DNA of 64,000 nt from JAAZMA01 sp964564325 (GCA_964564325.1 CAZMBD010000001.1:72844-136843); one strand, 5' to 3'. Counted from the stretch's first letter, positions 7,707 through 17,400 are shown. The notes: a model not told the origin generated them from the sequence alone. Numbers and translations: made by a program.

Positions 7707-9047
7707 TTAGAAAAAGGGCATTCCAAATTTCCCTTTTTTCTTCATATTTTTTTCTATGTCTCCAAATCTCTTCATCATTTTTTGAGTTTCCTTGAATTGC
7801 TTTAATAGTTTATTTACATCTTGAACTGTAGTACCACTACCATTAGCAATTCTCTTTCTTCTCTTACTATCTATTATACTTGGGTTTTCTCTTTCTGCTG
7901 GAGTCATAGATTGTATAATGGCCTGTATTCTAACTATTTCCTTTTCATCTACATTTAAGCCCTTTAGCGCCTTAGAATTCATTCCAGGTATCATACCCAT
8001 TATTTCATCTAATGGTCCTAAATTTTTCATCTCTTCCAATTGGTCTAAGAAATCTTCCAAAGTAAATTGTTGGGAACGAAGTTTTTTCTCCAATTCAATT
8101 GCTTTCTTTTCATCGAAAGAAGACTGAGCCTTTTCAATTAAAGTTAGTACATCTCCCATACCTAATATCCTAGAAGCCATTCTATCTGGATGGAAGGTCT
8201 CTAATTGATCTAGTTTCTCTCCCATTCCCACAAATTTTATAGGTTTACCAGTTACAGTTCTAATAGATAGAGCAGCACCACCTCTAGCATCTCCGTCTAA
8301 TTTAGTTAATACTACACCTGAAATCTCTAAAGCTTCATTAAAAGTCTTGGCTACATTTACAGCATCTTGCCCTGTCATAGCATCTACAACTAAAAGAACT
8401 TCTTCAGGATTTACTGCATCATGAATATTTTTAAGCTCATCCATTAATTCTTCATCTATATGAAGTCTACCAGCAGTATCTATAATTATCACATCATGAT
8501 TATTTCTTTTACCGTGTTCCATTGCTGCCTTTGCAATATCTACAGGATTAGTTTTGTTTCCCATTGAAAATACTGGAACTCCAGCTTTTTCACCTACTAT
8601 CTCTAATTGCTTAATAGCAGCAGGTCTATATATATCACAAGCAACTAATAAAGGCCTCTTATTTTGTTTTTTAAGATTATAAGCTAATTTCCCTGTAGTA
8701 GTAGTTTTACCAGCCCCCTGTAGCCCACACATTAATATAACTGTAGGTGGTGTAGGTGAGAAATTTATTTTTTCTTCCTTCTCTCCCATTAAAATAGTCA
8801 ATTCTTCATTTACTATTTTAATTACCTGTTGCCCAGGAGTTAAACTCTCCATTACTTCAGAGCCAATTGCTCTTTCTTTTACTCTATTTGTAAAATTTTT
8901 TACAACTTTAAAATTGACATCTGCCTCTAAAAGTGCCAATCTTACTTCTCTCATTGCCATATCTACATCTTTTTCAGAAAGTTTCCCCTTGCCTTTTAAT
9001 TGACTCAATGCATTTTGTAATTTTTCAGCTAAAGATTCAAACGCCAT
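7707..9047 (-). CDS. ffh: Signal recognition particle protein Ffh (SRP54)
   Basis: 446 residues. Ffh binds signal peptides of nascent chains and the SRP RNA. It has an N domain to about residue 90. The G domain has Walker A GLQGAGKTTTTGKL near 107, G3 DTAGRLHIDEE near 187 and G4 TKLDGDARGG near 246. A methionine-rich M domain follows from about 300, with GMIPGM and SRQ-like SKRRKRIANGSG. It is preceded by ylxM. The SRP RNA gene is not in this window. Confidence 0.98.
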   Translation of the reverse strand: MAFESLAEKLQNALSQLKGKGKLSEKDVDMAMREVRLALLEADVNFKVVKNFTNRVKERAIGSEVMESLTPGQQVIKIVNEELTILMGEKEEKINFSPTPPTVILMCGLQGAGKTTTTGKLAYNLKKQNKRPLLVACDIYRPAAIKQLEIVGEKAGVPVFSMGNKTNPVDIAKAAMEHGKRNNHDVIIIDTAGRLHIDEELMDELKNIHDAVNPEEVLLVVDAMTGQDAVNVAKTFNEALEISGVVLTKLDGDARGGAALSIRTVTGKPIKFVGMGEKLDQLETFHPDRMASRILGMGDVLTLIEKAQSSFDEKKAIELEKKLRSQQFTLEDFLDQLEEMKNLGPLDEIMGMIPGMNSKALKGLNVDEKEIVRIQAIIQSMTPAERENPSIIDSKRRKRIANGSGTTVQDVNKLLKQFKETQKMMKRFGDIEKNMKKKGKFGMPFF

Positions 9048-9061
9048 AAATAATTCACCTC

Positions 9062-9430
9062 CTAATTCTCATCAATTATTTTACCTATTAGATTTTTAAG
9101 TTCCTTAGTTTTTTCTAATATTTTAAGATTCCCATTTTTTCTAGATTCCTCTTCTATTTCTTCCACTAAAATAGCAATTCCTTTAATTTCTTCTTTGTTT
9201 AAATTAAACTTTTCTATAAGTCCTAAACTATCCTCATATTCATATAGTTTGTGTTCTGATCTTTTAAGAGTATCATATACAGCTTGTCGACTAATATTCA
9301 ATTCTTCACCTATTTCTGCTAAAGAGAAATCATAAATATAATATAATTCTACCACTGAATACTGTCTATCTGTTAGCAATTTGCCGTAAAAATCAAATAA
9401 TATTCCAATTTCAACTAATTTTTCTACCAT
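9062..9430 (-). CDS. ylxM: YlxM-type helix-turn-helix protein (SRP accessory)
   Basis: 122 residues. It has a sigma-70 region-4-like helix-turn-helix, FSLAEIGEELNISRQAVYDTLKR, near residues 35-55, preceded by TDRQYSVVELYY. YlxM proteins are encoded next to ffh across Firmicutes and have been linked to SRP function. The frame extends to a TTG at 9442, but the ATG at 9430 has a GGTGG site seven bases upstream and is preferred. It has its own promoter just upstream and ends 14 bases before ffh. Confidence 0.92.
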   Translation of the reverse strand: MVEKLVEIGILFDFYGKLLTDRQYSVVELYYIYDFSLAEIGEELNISRQAVYDTLKRSEHKLYEYEDSLGLIEKFNLNKEEIKGIAILVEEIEEESRKNGNLKILEKTKELKNLIGKIIDEN

Positions 9431-9445
9431 AATAACCACCAATTT

Positions 9446-9486
9446 AAAATAACACTGTTAAGTATTTTCCTTGACAGTGTTATTTT
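9446..9486 (-). terminator. Hairpin after ftsY, overlapping the ylxM promoter
   Basis: Perfect 13-bp inverted repeat: AAAATAACACTGT (9446-9458) and ACAGTGTTATTTT (9474-9486), with a 15-base loop. An A tract on one side and a T tract on the other give the form of an intrinsic terminator for read-through from ftsY. The predicted ylxM transcription start falls between the arms, so RNA started there would lack the first arm. Confidence 0.75.
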
Positions 9487-9510
9487 AATATAATTTTATA
9501 TCTTTGTCAA
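9482..9510 (-). promoter_or_regulatory. Sigma-A type promoter of ylxM-ffh
   Basis: On the minus strand TTGACA (9510-9505), exact 17-base spacer, and TAAAAT (9487-9482). The -10 box overlaps the upstream arm of the 13-bp inverted repeat. Confidence 0.8.
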
Positions 9511-9520
9511 CAACTAAATT

Positions 9521-10693
9521 TTAATTAAAAATTGCCTCTACGAAATCTTCTGCATTGAAAATTTGCAAATCCTCAATTCCCTCTCCTACGCCAACTAATT
9601 TTACAGGTAAGCCTAGTTCTGATTGAAGGGCTATGACTACTCCACCTTTTGCAGTACCGTCTAATTTGGTCAAAGCTACACCAGTAATATTAGCTACTTC
9701 TTTAAAGACTTTAGCCTGTGATATGGCGTTTTGTCCCGTAGTTGCGTCTAATACTAATAGAACCTCTTTTTTAGCCTCAGGATATTCTCTTTCCACCACT
9801 CTAAATATTTTATTTAATTCATCCATTAAATTCTTTTTATTATGAAGTCTTCCTGCAGTATCACATATTAAAACATCAGATTTTCTTGCTTTTGCAGCTT
9901 GAATTCCATCATATATTACAGCAGCAGGATCTGCACCTTCCTTATGAGCTATTATATCTACACCAGATCTATTACCCCACTCTTCCAATTGTTCAATGGC
10001 CGCTGCTCTAAAGGTATCTCCTGCGGCTATTATGACCTTATTACCTTCCATTTTTAAATTATAAGAAAGTTTTCCAATAGTAGTAGTTTTACCTACTCCA
10101 TTTACCCCTACTACTAATATAACTGCAGGTGAAGGTTTAATATCTAGTAAATTAGAATTCTCAGTTTTAGTCATTATATTCAAAATTTCTTCTTTTAGCA
10201 ATTCCTTAACCTCTTGAGGATCCTTAACCTTTTCTTTTTTAACCCTATCCCTTAAATTATCTATAATCTTCATAGTAGTACTAATCCCCACATCAGCAGT
10301 AACCAGAATTTCTTCTAAATCTTCAAATAATTCCTCATCAATTTTTTTATAAGAACTAAGTATACCATCAATTTTATCTGTAAAATCTTTTCTAGTCTTA
10401 TCTAGACCAGCAAATAATTTTTCAAAAAAATTAGGCTTTTTTTGTTTAATCTCTTCAGATTGTTCTTCTTCAATTTTTGTTTCCTCATAAATATATTCTT
10501 CTTCAAATTCCTGCTCTTCTTTACAAGAAGTTTCTTCGCCTATCTTGTATTGTCCCTGGGTTTCAGGTTCTTCTTCGCAAGTAGATTTCTCTTTTAAAGA
10601 GAGTTTCTCTTCCTCAACTTCTATTTCTTCAATTTGATCTATTTTTTCTTTATTTTCATCTTTTTTGCCCCATTTAAAAAAGTTTTTAAACAT
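9521..10693 (-). CDS. ftsY: SRP receptor GTPase FtsY
   Basis: About 390 residues. The first ~95 residues are very acidic (Glu-rich A domain, which contacts the membrane or translocon). The NG domain follows, with Walker A GVNGVGKTTTIGKL near 193, AAGDTFRAAAIEQL near 220, DTAGRLHNK near 275 and TKLDGTAKGG near 340. FtsY docks Ffh-ribosome complexes at the membrane. The ATG at 10693 with a GGAGGAT site is preferred over an in-frame codon seven positions upstream. It follows smc by ten bases, the common smc-ftsY operon. Confidence 0.97.
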   Translation of the reverse strand: MFKNFFKWGKKDENKEKIDQIEEIEVEEEKLSLKEKSTCEEEPETQGQYKIGEETSCKEEQEFEEEYIYEETKIEEEQSEEIKQKKPNFFEKLFAGLDKTRKDFTDKIDGILSSYKKIDEELFEDLEEILVTADVGISTTMKIIDNLRDRVKKEKVKDPQEVKELLKEEILNIMTKTENSNLLDIKPSPAVILVVGVNGVGKTTTIGKLSYNLKMEGNKVIIAAGDTFRAAAIEQLEEWGNRSGVDIIAHKEGADPAAVIYDGIQAAKARKSDVLICDTAGRLHNKKNLMDELNKIFRVVEREYPEAKKEVLLVLDATTGQNAISQAKVFKEVANITGVALTKLDGTAKGGVVIALQSELGLPVKLVGVGEGIEDLQIFNAEDFVEAIFN

Positions 10694-10703
10694 ATTATCC
10701 TCC

Positions 10704-13700
10704 TCAACTAGCAATTTCTTCTAAATTATCTGTTAATTTAACAGAAATTATTTTACTTATACCTTCTTCTTCCATAGTTACCCCATATAATATATCTGCC
10801 ATTTCCATAGTACTTTTTCTATGAGTAATCATGATAAACTGAGTTTCATGAGATAAAGATTTCAAATAATTTGTATATCTATTTATATTAGCCTCATCTA
10901 ATGCCGCATCAATTTCATCTAATATACAAAATGGCGTAGGCTTAATTTGGAGAATTGCAAATAGTAATGCTACAGCTGTAAGAGATTTTTCACCACCAGA
11001 TAACAAAGTTAAACTTTGCAACTTTTTCCCAGGGGGTTGTGCATTTATCTCTATGCCACAGGTCAATATATTTTCTTCATCTTCTAATTTTAATTCAGCC
11101 TTACCTCCATTAAATAGTATAGAAAATACTTGATTAAATTCTTTGTTAATTAAATCAAAATTATACAAAAATTGTTCAGTCATTTTATCTTCCATATCTA
11201 CTATTACTTTTTGAAGATCAGATTTGGCCTCTAATAAATCTTTATGTTGTTTAGATATAAATGCAAATCTTTCAGACACTAATTTGTACTCCTCTATGGA
11301 AGATAAATCCACAGTACCAATTTTCTTTATTTCTCCCTTTAATTTATTTACTTTAGCTTTTGTTTCATTTAAATCTTCTATTTCCTTCCACGATTTTAAG
11401 GCTTCAGTATATTCTAGATCATAATCATCTGATAATTTGCCATTTATATTATCTAATTGTACATTATATTTTGCTTCTTTTACGTCCCAATTATTTCTAG
11501 CCTTTTCATATTTACTTAACTTTTCATTTATTTCTTTAAGGTTTTTCTGTTCTAGATAATAATCTCCCATAAGTTTATCCTTTTCATTTTTTAAAAGAAT
11601 AAATTCATTGTTCTTTTCCTTTTCTTTATCCGATAATAATTTGATACTATTTTCAATATTTCTTGTTTCATCTACTATATAATTTATTTCTTCTTCGATT
11701 TTTTTTATTTCGGATATTTTTTTATTTCGAGTATCCTCTATTGTTTGAATTTCTCTTCCTATTTTTTCAATTTTCTCTTTATTATTATTTAAATTATTAT
11801 CTAAGGAATTTATTTCAAGTTTTGTATCACTTGTCTTGGCTAAAAATTCGTCTCTTACGGCCTTCTCTTCTTTAAATTTATTAAGTAGTTCATCTATATT
11901 GTTTTTTAACAATATGTTTTTTTCTTGAATTTCATTTAAATCCTCAATTAATAAAGTTTTATTTTTCACTATTTCTTCTAATTCTAAACTTAATTCTATA
12001 ATTTCTCCTTTATATTTTTTAATAAATTCATAATTTCTATCTATATCTGTTAATTGCTTGTTTTTTTCATTTTCTGTTTTAACTACTTCAATATTTAATT
12101 CTTGTAGCTTTTCATTTTGCGAACTTAATTCTTCAGTAATTTGATTTAGTTTTAATTTAATATCTAGTTTTTCTTTTTCCAAAGAATTTTGTAAAAGAGA
12201 AAGTTTATTTATTTCTTCCTTTAATTTTTCTATTCTAGTTTTTCTATTAAGTAAATTTCCACTTATCTTTGGCATACTTCCACCTGTCATGGAACCTCCT
12301 GCATTTATAATATCTCCTTCTAATGTAGTTATTCTAAATTTATAATTAAATCTTTTAGCTACAGCTATGCCATCTTTTAAATTTTCTACCACTATAGTTC
12401 TACCTAGTAGGTATTCCATAATATCTTTGTATTTGTCATCAAAACTTATTAGTTCAGAACCTAAACCTAGTATATTATACTTATTTCTATCCTCAATATT
12501 TATATTTATTGAATTACCCTTTATTGTAGTAAGAGGTAAAAAAGTAATTCTACCTAATTTATTCTCCCTTAAATAATCTATTAGAAATTTAGCATCTTCC
12601 TCATTGGCAGTTACTATGTTTTGCAAACTACCTCCCAGTGCCACATCTATGGCCTTCTCATATTTTTCTTCTACTTCTATGAGATCCGCTATAATTCCAA
12701 TTAGTTTTGCATCTAGTTTTTCATTAGTTTTACATCTAATCATTAAATTTTTAACACTTTTATAATAGCCTTCATAATCTTCTTCCATATTTTTAAGCAA
12801 ATTGTAGTTAGAAATATTTCCCTGTAATTCTATTTTATTTTTATTGATATCTTTATATAATTTATCTAAAATTTCTTGATATTTTTCCTCTTCTAATTTT
12901 AAATAAGCTATAGATTTATTAAAGCTTAAAATTTCCTTTTTACCTACTTCCTCTGTTTCTTCTATTTTTTTTATTAAACTTTCATTTTTTTCTATAGTAA
13001 GTTTTAATTTTTCTATTTCTCTTTCTAATTGTTTGATCCTACTTAAAATATTTTCTTCAAAACTTACCATATTATTTATTTTGCTTTTCTTATCAGCTAT
13101 TAAATTATAATTCTCTAAAAGAATATTTTTTTCTTTTTCTATACTTTTCTCACTTTCTTCAATTTTTTTATTTAATTCTATTAAATTTTTATTTTTTTCT
13201 ATATACTCTTCTTTCAATAAAGCTAATCTTTTTTCTAAATCAGTACTTTCATTTTTAAGTATATGGCATTCATTTTTTATTTCGTCTTTTCTATTTGCTA
13301 ATTCATTTAACTCCATATCTAATCTATTTCTATCTTTAATATGAAATTTTTGTTTTTCCCTTAATAATTCTATATCATTTGTTTTTTGATTTAATTCTTT
13401 TAAAATTTCTAATTTTTCACTTTGTAATGTATTAGCTGAATTATCTAAGCTCTCAATTTCATTTTTCATTAAATTAAATTTATTTTCAATATTATTCTTA
13501 TTTTTTATGATATCTTTTATTTGAATTTGAATTTTTTCTTTTTCTTCTTGGCAGTTTTTAATTATTTCTCTAATTTCATCTATTTTCCTTATAAAAAGAT
13601 TTACTTCCAATTCTTTTAATTCCCTAGATAATTCTATAAACTTATTGGCTTTCACCGATTGCTCCTTAAGATAATCTAATTGTTTTTCTAATTCTCCTAT

Positions 13701-14282
13701 AATATCTTCTATTCTAATTAGATTTTCCTTAGTTTTTTCTAGTTTTTTTTCAGATAATTCTTTTTTAGTTTTATATTTTACTATTCCTGCTGCCTCTTCA
13801 AATATATTTCTCCTATCTTCTGGTCTACTACTTAAGATTTCATCTACCTTACCTTGTCCAATAATGGAATAGCCATCTTTTCCAACACCTGTATCCATAA
13901 ATATTTCTTTAATATCTCTTAATCTACAGGAGCTTTTATTTATATAGTATTCTGATTCTCCAGAACGAAACATTCTCCTAGTTATGGCCACTTCTTGATA
14001 ATCTAATGGTATTAGTCCATCTTTATTGTCAAAAATTATAGTTACCTCTGCATATCCTAGAGCTTTTCTAGCATCAGTACCAGAAAAAATAACATCTTCC
14101 ATTTTACTACCCCTTAGAGTTTTAACACTTTGTTCACCTAATACCCATCGAATAGCATCAGAAATATTGCTTTTGCCACTGCCATTAGGACCTACAATAG
14201 CAGTAATCCCTTCTTTAAAATCAATTTCAATTTTATCTGCAAAAGATTTAAAACCCTGTATCTCTAATTTTTTTAAATGCAA
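10704..14282 (-). CDS. smc: Chromosome partition protein SMC
   Basis: About 1192 residues, full length for bacterial SMC. An N-terminal ATPase half has Walker A GPNGSGKSNISDAI near residue 32. A long coiled coil runs from about 170 to 500. The hinge (around 510-650) includes DVALGGSLQNIV and ends with GGSMTGGS. A second coiled coil follows, then the C-terminal half with signature LLSGGEKSLTAVAL and Walker B CILDEIDAALDEAN. SMC-ScpAB condenses and segregates chromosomes. A TTG start at 14282 is chosen because GAGGTG lies six bases ahead and gives the family N-terminus MHLKKLEIQGFKSF. Confidence 0.98.
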   Translation of the reverse strand: MHLKKLEIQGFKSFADKIEIDFKEGITAIVGPNGSGKSNISDAIRWVLGEQSVKTLRGSKMEDVIFSGTDARKALGYAEVTIIFDNKDGLIPLDYQEVAITRRMFRSGESEYYINKSSCRLRDIKEIFMDTGVGKDGYSIIGQGKVDEILSSRPEDRRNIFEEAAGIVKYKTKKELSEKKLEKTKENLIRIEDIIGELEKQLDYLKEQSVKANKFIELSRELKELEVNLFIRKIDEIREIIKNCQEEKEKIQIQIKDIIKNKNNIENKFNLMKNEIESLDNSANTLQSEKLEILKELNQKTNDIELLREKQKFHIKDRNRLDMELNELANRKDEIKNECHILKNESTDLEKRLALLKEEYIEKNKNLIELNKKIEESEKSIEKEKNILLENYNLIADKKSKINNMVSFEENILSRIKQLEREIEKLKLTIEKNESLIKKIEETEEVGKKEILSFNKSIAYLKLEEEKYQEILDKLYKDINKNKIELQGNISNYNLLKNMEEDYEGYYKSVKNLMIRCKTNEKLDAKLIGIIADLIEVEEKYEKAIDVALGGSLQNIVTANEEDAKFLIDYLRENKLGRITFLPLTTIKGNSININIEDRNKYNILGLGSELISFDDKYKDIMEYLLGRTIVVENLKDGIAVAKRFNYKFRITTLEGDIINAGGSMTGGSMPKISGNLLNRKTRIEKLKEEINKLSLLQNSLEKEKLDIKLKLNQITEELSSQNEKLQELNIEVVKTENEKNKQLTDIDRNYEFIKKYKGEIIELSLELEEIVKNKTLLIEDLNEIQEKNILLKNNIDELLNKFKEEKAVRDEFLAKTSDTKLEINSLDNNLNNNKEKIEKIGREIQTIEDTRNKKISEIKKIEEEINYIVDETRNIENSIKLLSDKEKEKNNEFILLKNEKDKLMGDYYLEQKNLKEINEKLSKYEKARNNWDVKEAKYNVQLDNINGKLSDDYDLEYTEALKSWKEIEDLNETKAKVNKLKGEIKKIGTVDLSSIEEYKLVSERFAFISKQHKDLLEAKSDLQKVIVDMEDKMTEQFLYNFDLINKEFNQVFSILFNGGKAELKLEDEENILTCGIEINAQPPGKKLQSLTLLSGGEKSLTAVALLFAILQIKPTPFCILDEIDAALDEANINRYTNYLKSLSHETQFIMITHRKSTMEMADILYGVTMEEEGISKIISVKLTDNLEEIAS

Positions 14283-14294
14283 ATCCAACACCTC

Positions 14295-15404
14295 TTAAAT
14301 TTCTAATATATCTTTATGACTTAAAAATCTTTCTGTGGCCTTTCTTATGTCAAAAATATCTTCTCTTTCCCCTATATGAATTTTTATCATATCTAGTGGA
14401 AAATCTCTTCTATAGATTTTAATATTTTTTAATTTAAATCTTTCAACTAAATAATTAATATTAGAAGATTTTTGGCCAGATATATTAGATATAATTTTTT
14501 CATTGGCTTCAAGAACCATAGTTTCACCTTTAATTGTAGACCTGTCATAGTTTTTTAAATAATCTTCCAATAAATTTTTATATATATTAGACTCTACTAA
14601 TTGCCTAAAAGAAGGGTGAAAAGGTCCAGCCACTACATCCTTACCTAATTGTATGTTTTCAGTAGGTTGTAAACCTATTCGTATTACATTTATATTATTG
14701 TATTCAAATAGCATTAAAATATCTGTAACTATATTTACAGCTTCCTCTACTGATAGTGGTATATACTTATTATTTTTATATATTTTTTCTAAATAAGTAT
14801 CCTTTATAACTAAAGTAGGATATATTCGAACACAATATGGATCTAGCTTCACAAACTCCTTTGCTGTATATATTGCTTTTTCTCTAGTATCTCCCACTAA
14901 TCCTATCATCATCTGCAATCCTAAATTAAATCCATATTCTTTTATGAGTTTAGATGCTCTATATACATCCTCTACGCTATGTCCTCTATAAGATTTCTTG
15001 AGAACTTCTTCATTTAGGGATTGTACGCCTAGTTCTATAGTGTCTACCTCATATTTTTTTAATAAGTCTAAAATATCTTTATCTATATAATCTGGTCTCG
15101 TAGATAATCTAATACCATGAATTTTACCTTCTTTTTTATATTGATATGGTATGGATAATAAATTCTCTTGATCTTTTTTATCAATACCAGTAAAACTTCC
15201 ACCGTAAAAAGCCACTTCTATATTTATAGGCCTTTTAGGAAAAGTAGCTAAATGTTCTTCTATGGTTTTTCTTACATCATCAGCTTGAATATTAGTAGAT
15301 AATCCAGTAATTTTTCTTTGATTACAGAAAATACAATCATGAGGACAGCCTAAATGTGGTACAAAAATTGGTATAATAAAATAATCTTTACTCAACTTCC
15401 TCAC
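14295..15404 (-). CDS. Elp3-like radical SAM protein without the acetyltransferase domain
   Basis: 369 residues. The radical SAM cluster motif C-x3-C-x2-C is present as GCPHDCIFC near residue 20, followed by AFYGGSFTGI near 63 and the barrel motifs LSTRPDYID and IELGVQSLNEEVL. It belongs to the COG1243 (Elp3) radical SAM group by these blocks, but is far shorter than Elp3 and lacks the GNAT acetyl-CoA half. Genes of this type commonly sit between rnc and smc in Clostridia; the substrate is unknown to me. A GTG at 15404 overlaps the rnc end; a TTG nine bases on is an alternative start. Confidence 0.82.
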   Translation of the reverse strand: MRKLSKDYFIIPIFVPHLGCPHDCIFCNQRKITGLSTNIQADDVRKTIEEHLATFPKRPINIEVAFYGGSFTGIDKKDQENLLSIPYQYKKEGKIHGIRLSTRPDYIDKDILDLLKKYEVDTIELGVQSLNEEVLKKSYRGHSVEDVYRASKLIKEYGFNLGLQMMIGLVGDTREKAIYTAKEFVKLDPYCVRIYPTLVIKDTYLEKIYKNNKYIPLSVEEAVNIVTDILMLFEYNNINVIRIGLQPTENIQLGKDVVAGPFHPSFRQLVESNIYKNLLEDYLKNYDRSTIKGETMVLEANEKIISNISGQKSSNINYLVERFKLKNIKIYRRDFPLDMIKIHIGEREDIFDIRKATERFLSHKDILEI

Positions 15405-16110
15405 CCATTTTGTATAAGGCCTGTTTAGCTGCCATTTGTTCTGCTTCTTTTTTATTTCTTCCTATGCCCTTCCCTATGATTTTATTTTCTACAACCACAT
15501 TCATATAGAATTTTTTATTATGATCTGGACCTACTTCTTTTTCTACTATATATTCAATTTTAGAATTATTTGTTTTTTGCAATATTTCCTGTAGATAGGT
15601 TTTATAATCTATAAATAAATTTCCTTTTGAAATTGCATAAATTACTTCCTCTTCAAACATATCTATTAAAAATTTTTTAGATGCTTCAATTCCTCCATCT
15701 AAATATATTGCTCCAGTTAATGCTTCAAAAGCATCTGCTAATATAGAATCTCGCTTTCTTCCTCCTGTAATTTCTTCACCTTTCCCAAGTAATAAATAAT
15801 CTCCAAGTTTTATCTTCCTAGCAGCAAAAGCCAAAGAAGATTCACAAACTACTTTAGCCCGTTTCTTAGTTAAATCACCTTCTGGAAACTCTAGGAAGCG
15901 ATGATATAGATATTCAGAAACTGTAAGACTTACTACTACATCTCCCAAGAATTCTAACCTTTCATTACTTTCATAACTTTCCAACTTATTCTCATTTGCA
16001 TAAGAACTATGAGTTAAAGATCTATTTAAAACTTCCATATTTCTAAAATTATAATTAATATTTAATTGTAATTCTTCTAAACTATCACGTCGTTTAGATG
16101 ATATTTTCAC
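15388..16110 (-). CDS. rnc: Ribonuclease III
   Basis: About 240 residues. The catalytic signature NERLEFLGDVVVSL is near residue 50, the second acidic centre DAFEALTGAIYLD is near 120, and a C-terminal double-stranded RNA-binding domain runs from about 163 to 235. RNase III cuts structured rRNA precursors and mRNAs. The frame is open to an ATG at 16143, but that codon lies inside a stem-loop. The GTG at 16110 has a GGGGGT site six bases upstream and is preferred. The 3' end overlaps the radical SAM gene. Confidence 0.96.
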   Translation of the reverse strand: MKISSKRRDSLEELQLNINYNFRNMEVLNRSLTHSSYANENKLESYESNERLEFLGDVVVSLTVSEYLYHRFLEFPEGDLTKKRAKVVCESSLAFAARKIKLGDYLLLGKGEEITGGRKRDSILADAFEALTGAIYLDGGIEASKKFLIDMFEEEVIYAISKGNLFIDYKTYLQEILQKTNNSKIEYIVEKEVGPDHNKKFYMNVVVENKIIGKGIGRNKKEAEQMAAKQALYKMGEEVE

Positions 16111-16138
16111 TATATTACCCCCAACCATAAAATTCACT

Positions 16139-16170
16139 ACCATTAGATCTTAAATTTAAGACCTAATGGT
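16139..16170 (-). other. 32-base near-perfect palindrome (stem-loop) between acpP and rnc
   Basis: Arms ACCATTAGGTCTTAAA and TTTAAGATCTAATGGT pair with a single G-U wobble when read as minus-strand RNA, leaving a minimal loop. It starts just after the acpP stop and ends about 30 bases before the rnc start. No T tract follows, so a classical terminator is not clear. It could be a processing site, possibly for RNase III itself. Confidence 0.7.
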
Positions 16171-16176
16171 AAAACC

Positions 16177-16407
16177 TTAATTTAAAATATTATTAATATA
16201 TTCTACTGCATCTTCTACAGTATTTATATTTTCTACTTCCTCATCTTCCACTTCTAAATCAAATTCTTCCTCTAAAGACATAATAAGCTCTACTAAATCT
16301 ATAGAATCTGCACCTAAATCCTTTCTAAAATCTGTTTCCATAGTAATTTTTTCTTCATCAATATTAAATTGTATAGATATCATATTTCTAATTTTTTCAT
16401 ATACCAT
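16177..16407 (-). CDS. acpP: Acyl carrier protein
   Basis: 76 residues, acidic four-helix carrier. The phosphopantetheine attachment serine is in DLGADSIDLVELIMSLEEEF near residue 36; the usual DSLD reads DSID here. ACP carries growing acyl chains in fatty acid synthesis and feeds PlsX. It lies immediately after plsX (adjoining codons) and before rnc, a common Firmicutes order. The ATG has an AAAGGAGG site. Confidence 0.97.
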   Translation of the reverse strand: MVYEKIRNMISIQFNIDEEKITMETDFRKDLGADSIDLVELIMSLEEEFDLEVEDEEVENINTVEDAVEYINNILN

Positions 16408-17400
16408 TTAAATACCTCCTTTTATATCTTCCTCAATTATACTTATTACATTATTATCTGAAAAAGTCTTTACCTGTCTAATAGCATTTTTAATTGCAAA
16501 AGCATCAGAACTTCCATGAGCCTTTACTACTGGTTTTTTTAAACCCAATAGTGGTGCCCCACCATATTCCCTATAATCTAATCTATTTTTAAAGGATTTC
16601 AATTGGGCTTTTAACATTAATGCCCCTATTTTAGACTTAAAAGAACTAGCAAATTCCTCTTTTAATGTAGAAAACATAGTTATAGCCATTCCTTCAGTTA
16701 ATTTTAATATTACATTTCCAACAAAACCATCACATACTATAATATCTACAATTCCTTCAGGAATATCCCTAATTTCTACATTCCCTATAAAATTTAAATT
16801 AGAATTAGAAAGCAATTCATAAGACTCCCTAACTAAGATATTCCCCTTTCCTTCTTCTACACCAATATTAGCAAGACCAACTGTAGGAGATTTTATACCT
16901 AAAACTTTTTCACCATAAATAGAACCCATAGTAGCAAATTGCATTAAATATTCAGGTTTTGAATCTACATTAGCACCTACATCCAAAATAAAAGAAATTC
17001 CTTTTTTAGTAGGATAAACCGTAGCCAATGCTGCCCTTTCAACGCCTTCTATTCGTTTTACTATAAAAAGCCCACCAGCTAACAATGCACCTGTATTCCC
17101 CGTAGATACAAAACCATCTCCTTGACCATTAGCCAAAGCTTCTAAACCTAAAACCATTGAAGAATTTTTTTTCCTCCTAATAGCAAGTACTGGTTCATCT
17201 TCGTTACTTATAGTTTCTTCCGCATTTATTATTTCTATAGAATTTTTAGGATAGGTATATTTTGATAATTCCCTCTTAATTATATTTTCTTCTCCTACAA
17301 GTATTATTTCTACTCCAAATTCATTAATGCCATCTACAGCGCCCTTAATTATTTCTTGGGGTCCTTTATCGCTACCCATGCTATCTACGATTATTTTCAT
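16408..17400 (-). CDS. plsX: Phosphate acyltransferase PlsX
   Basis: About 330 residues. PlsX makes acyl-phosphate from acyl-ACP and phosphate for PlsY, whose gene is elsewhere in this window. The N-terminus MKIIVDSMGSDKGPQEIIKG is diagnostic, with GNTGALLAGG, ILDVGANVDSKPEYL and the C-terminal GGAPLLGLKKPVVKAHGSS also present. Upstream in-frame codons exist, but the ATG at 17400 follows an AGGAGGGT site. The operon is plsX-acpP-rnc. No FapR gene is seen nearby. Confidence 0.97.
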   Translation of the reverse strand: MKIIVDSMGSDKGPQEIIKGAVDGINEFGVEIILVGEENIIKRELSKYTYPKNSIEIINAEETISNEDEPVLAIRRKKNSSMVLGLEALANGQGDGFVSTGNTGALLAGGLFIVKRIEGVERAALATVYPTKKGISFILDVGANVDSKPEYLMQFATMGSIYGEKVLGIKSPTVGLANIGVEEGKGNILVRESYELLSNSNLNFIGNVEIRDIPEGIVDIIVCDGFVGNVILKLTEGMAITMFSTLKEEFASSFKSKIGALMLKAQLKSFKNRLDYREYGGAPLLGLKKPVVKAHGSSDAFAIKNAIRQVKTFSDNNVISIIEEDIKGGI

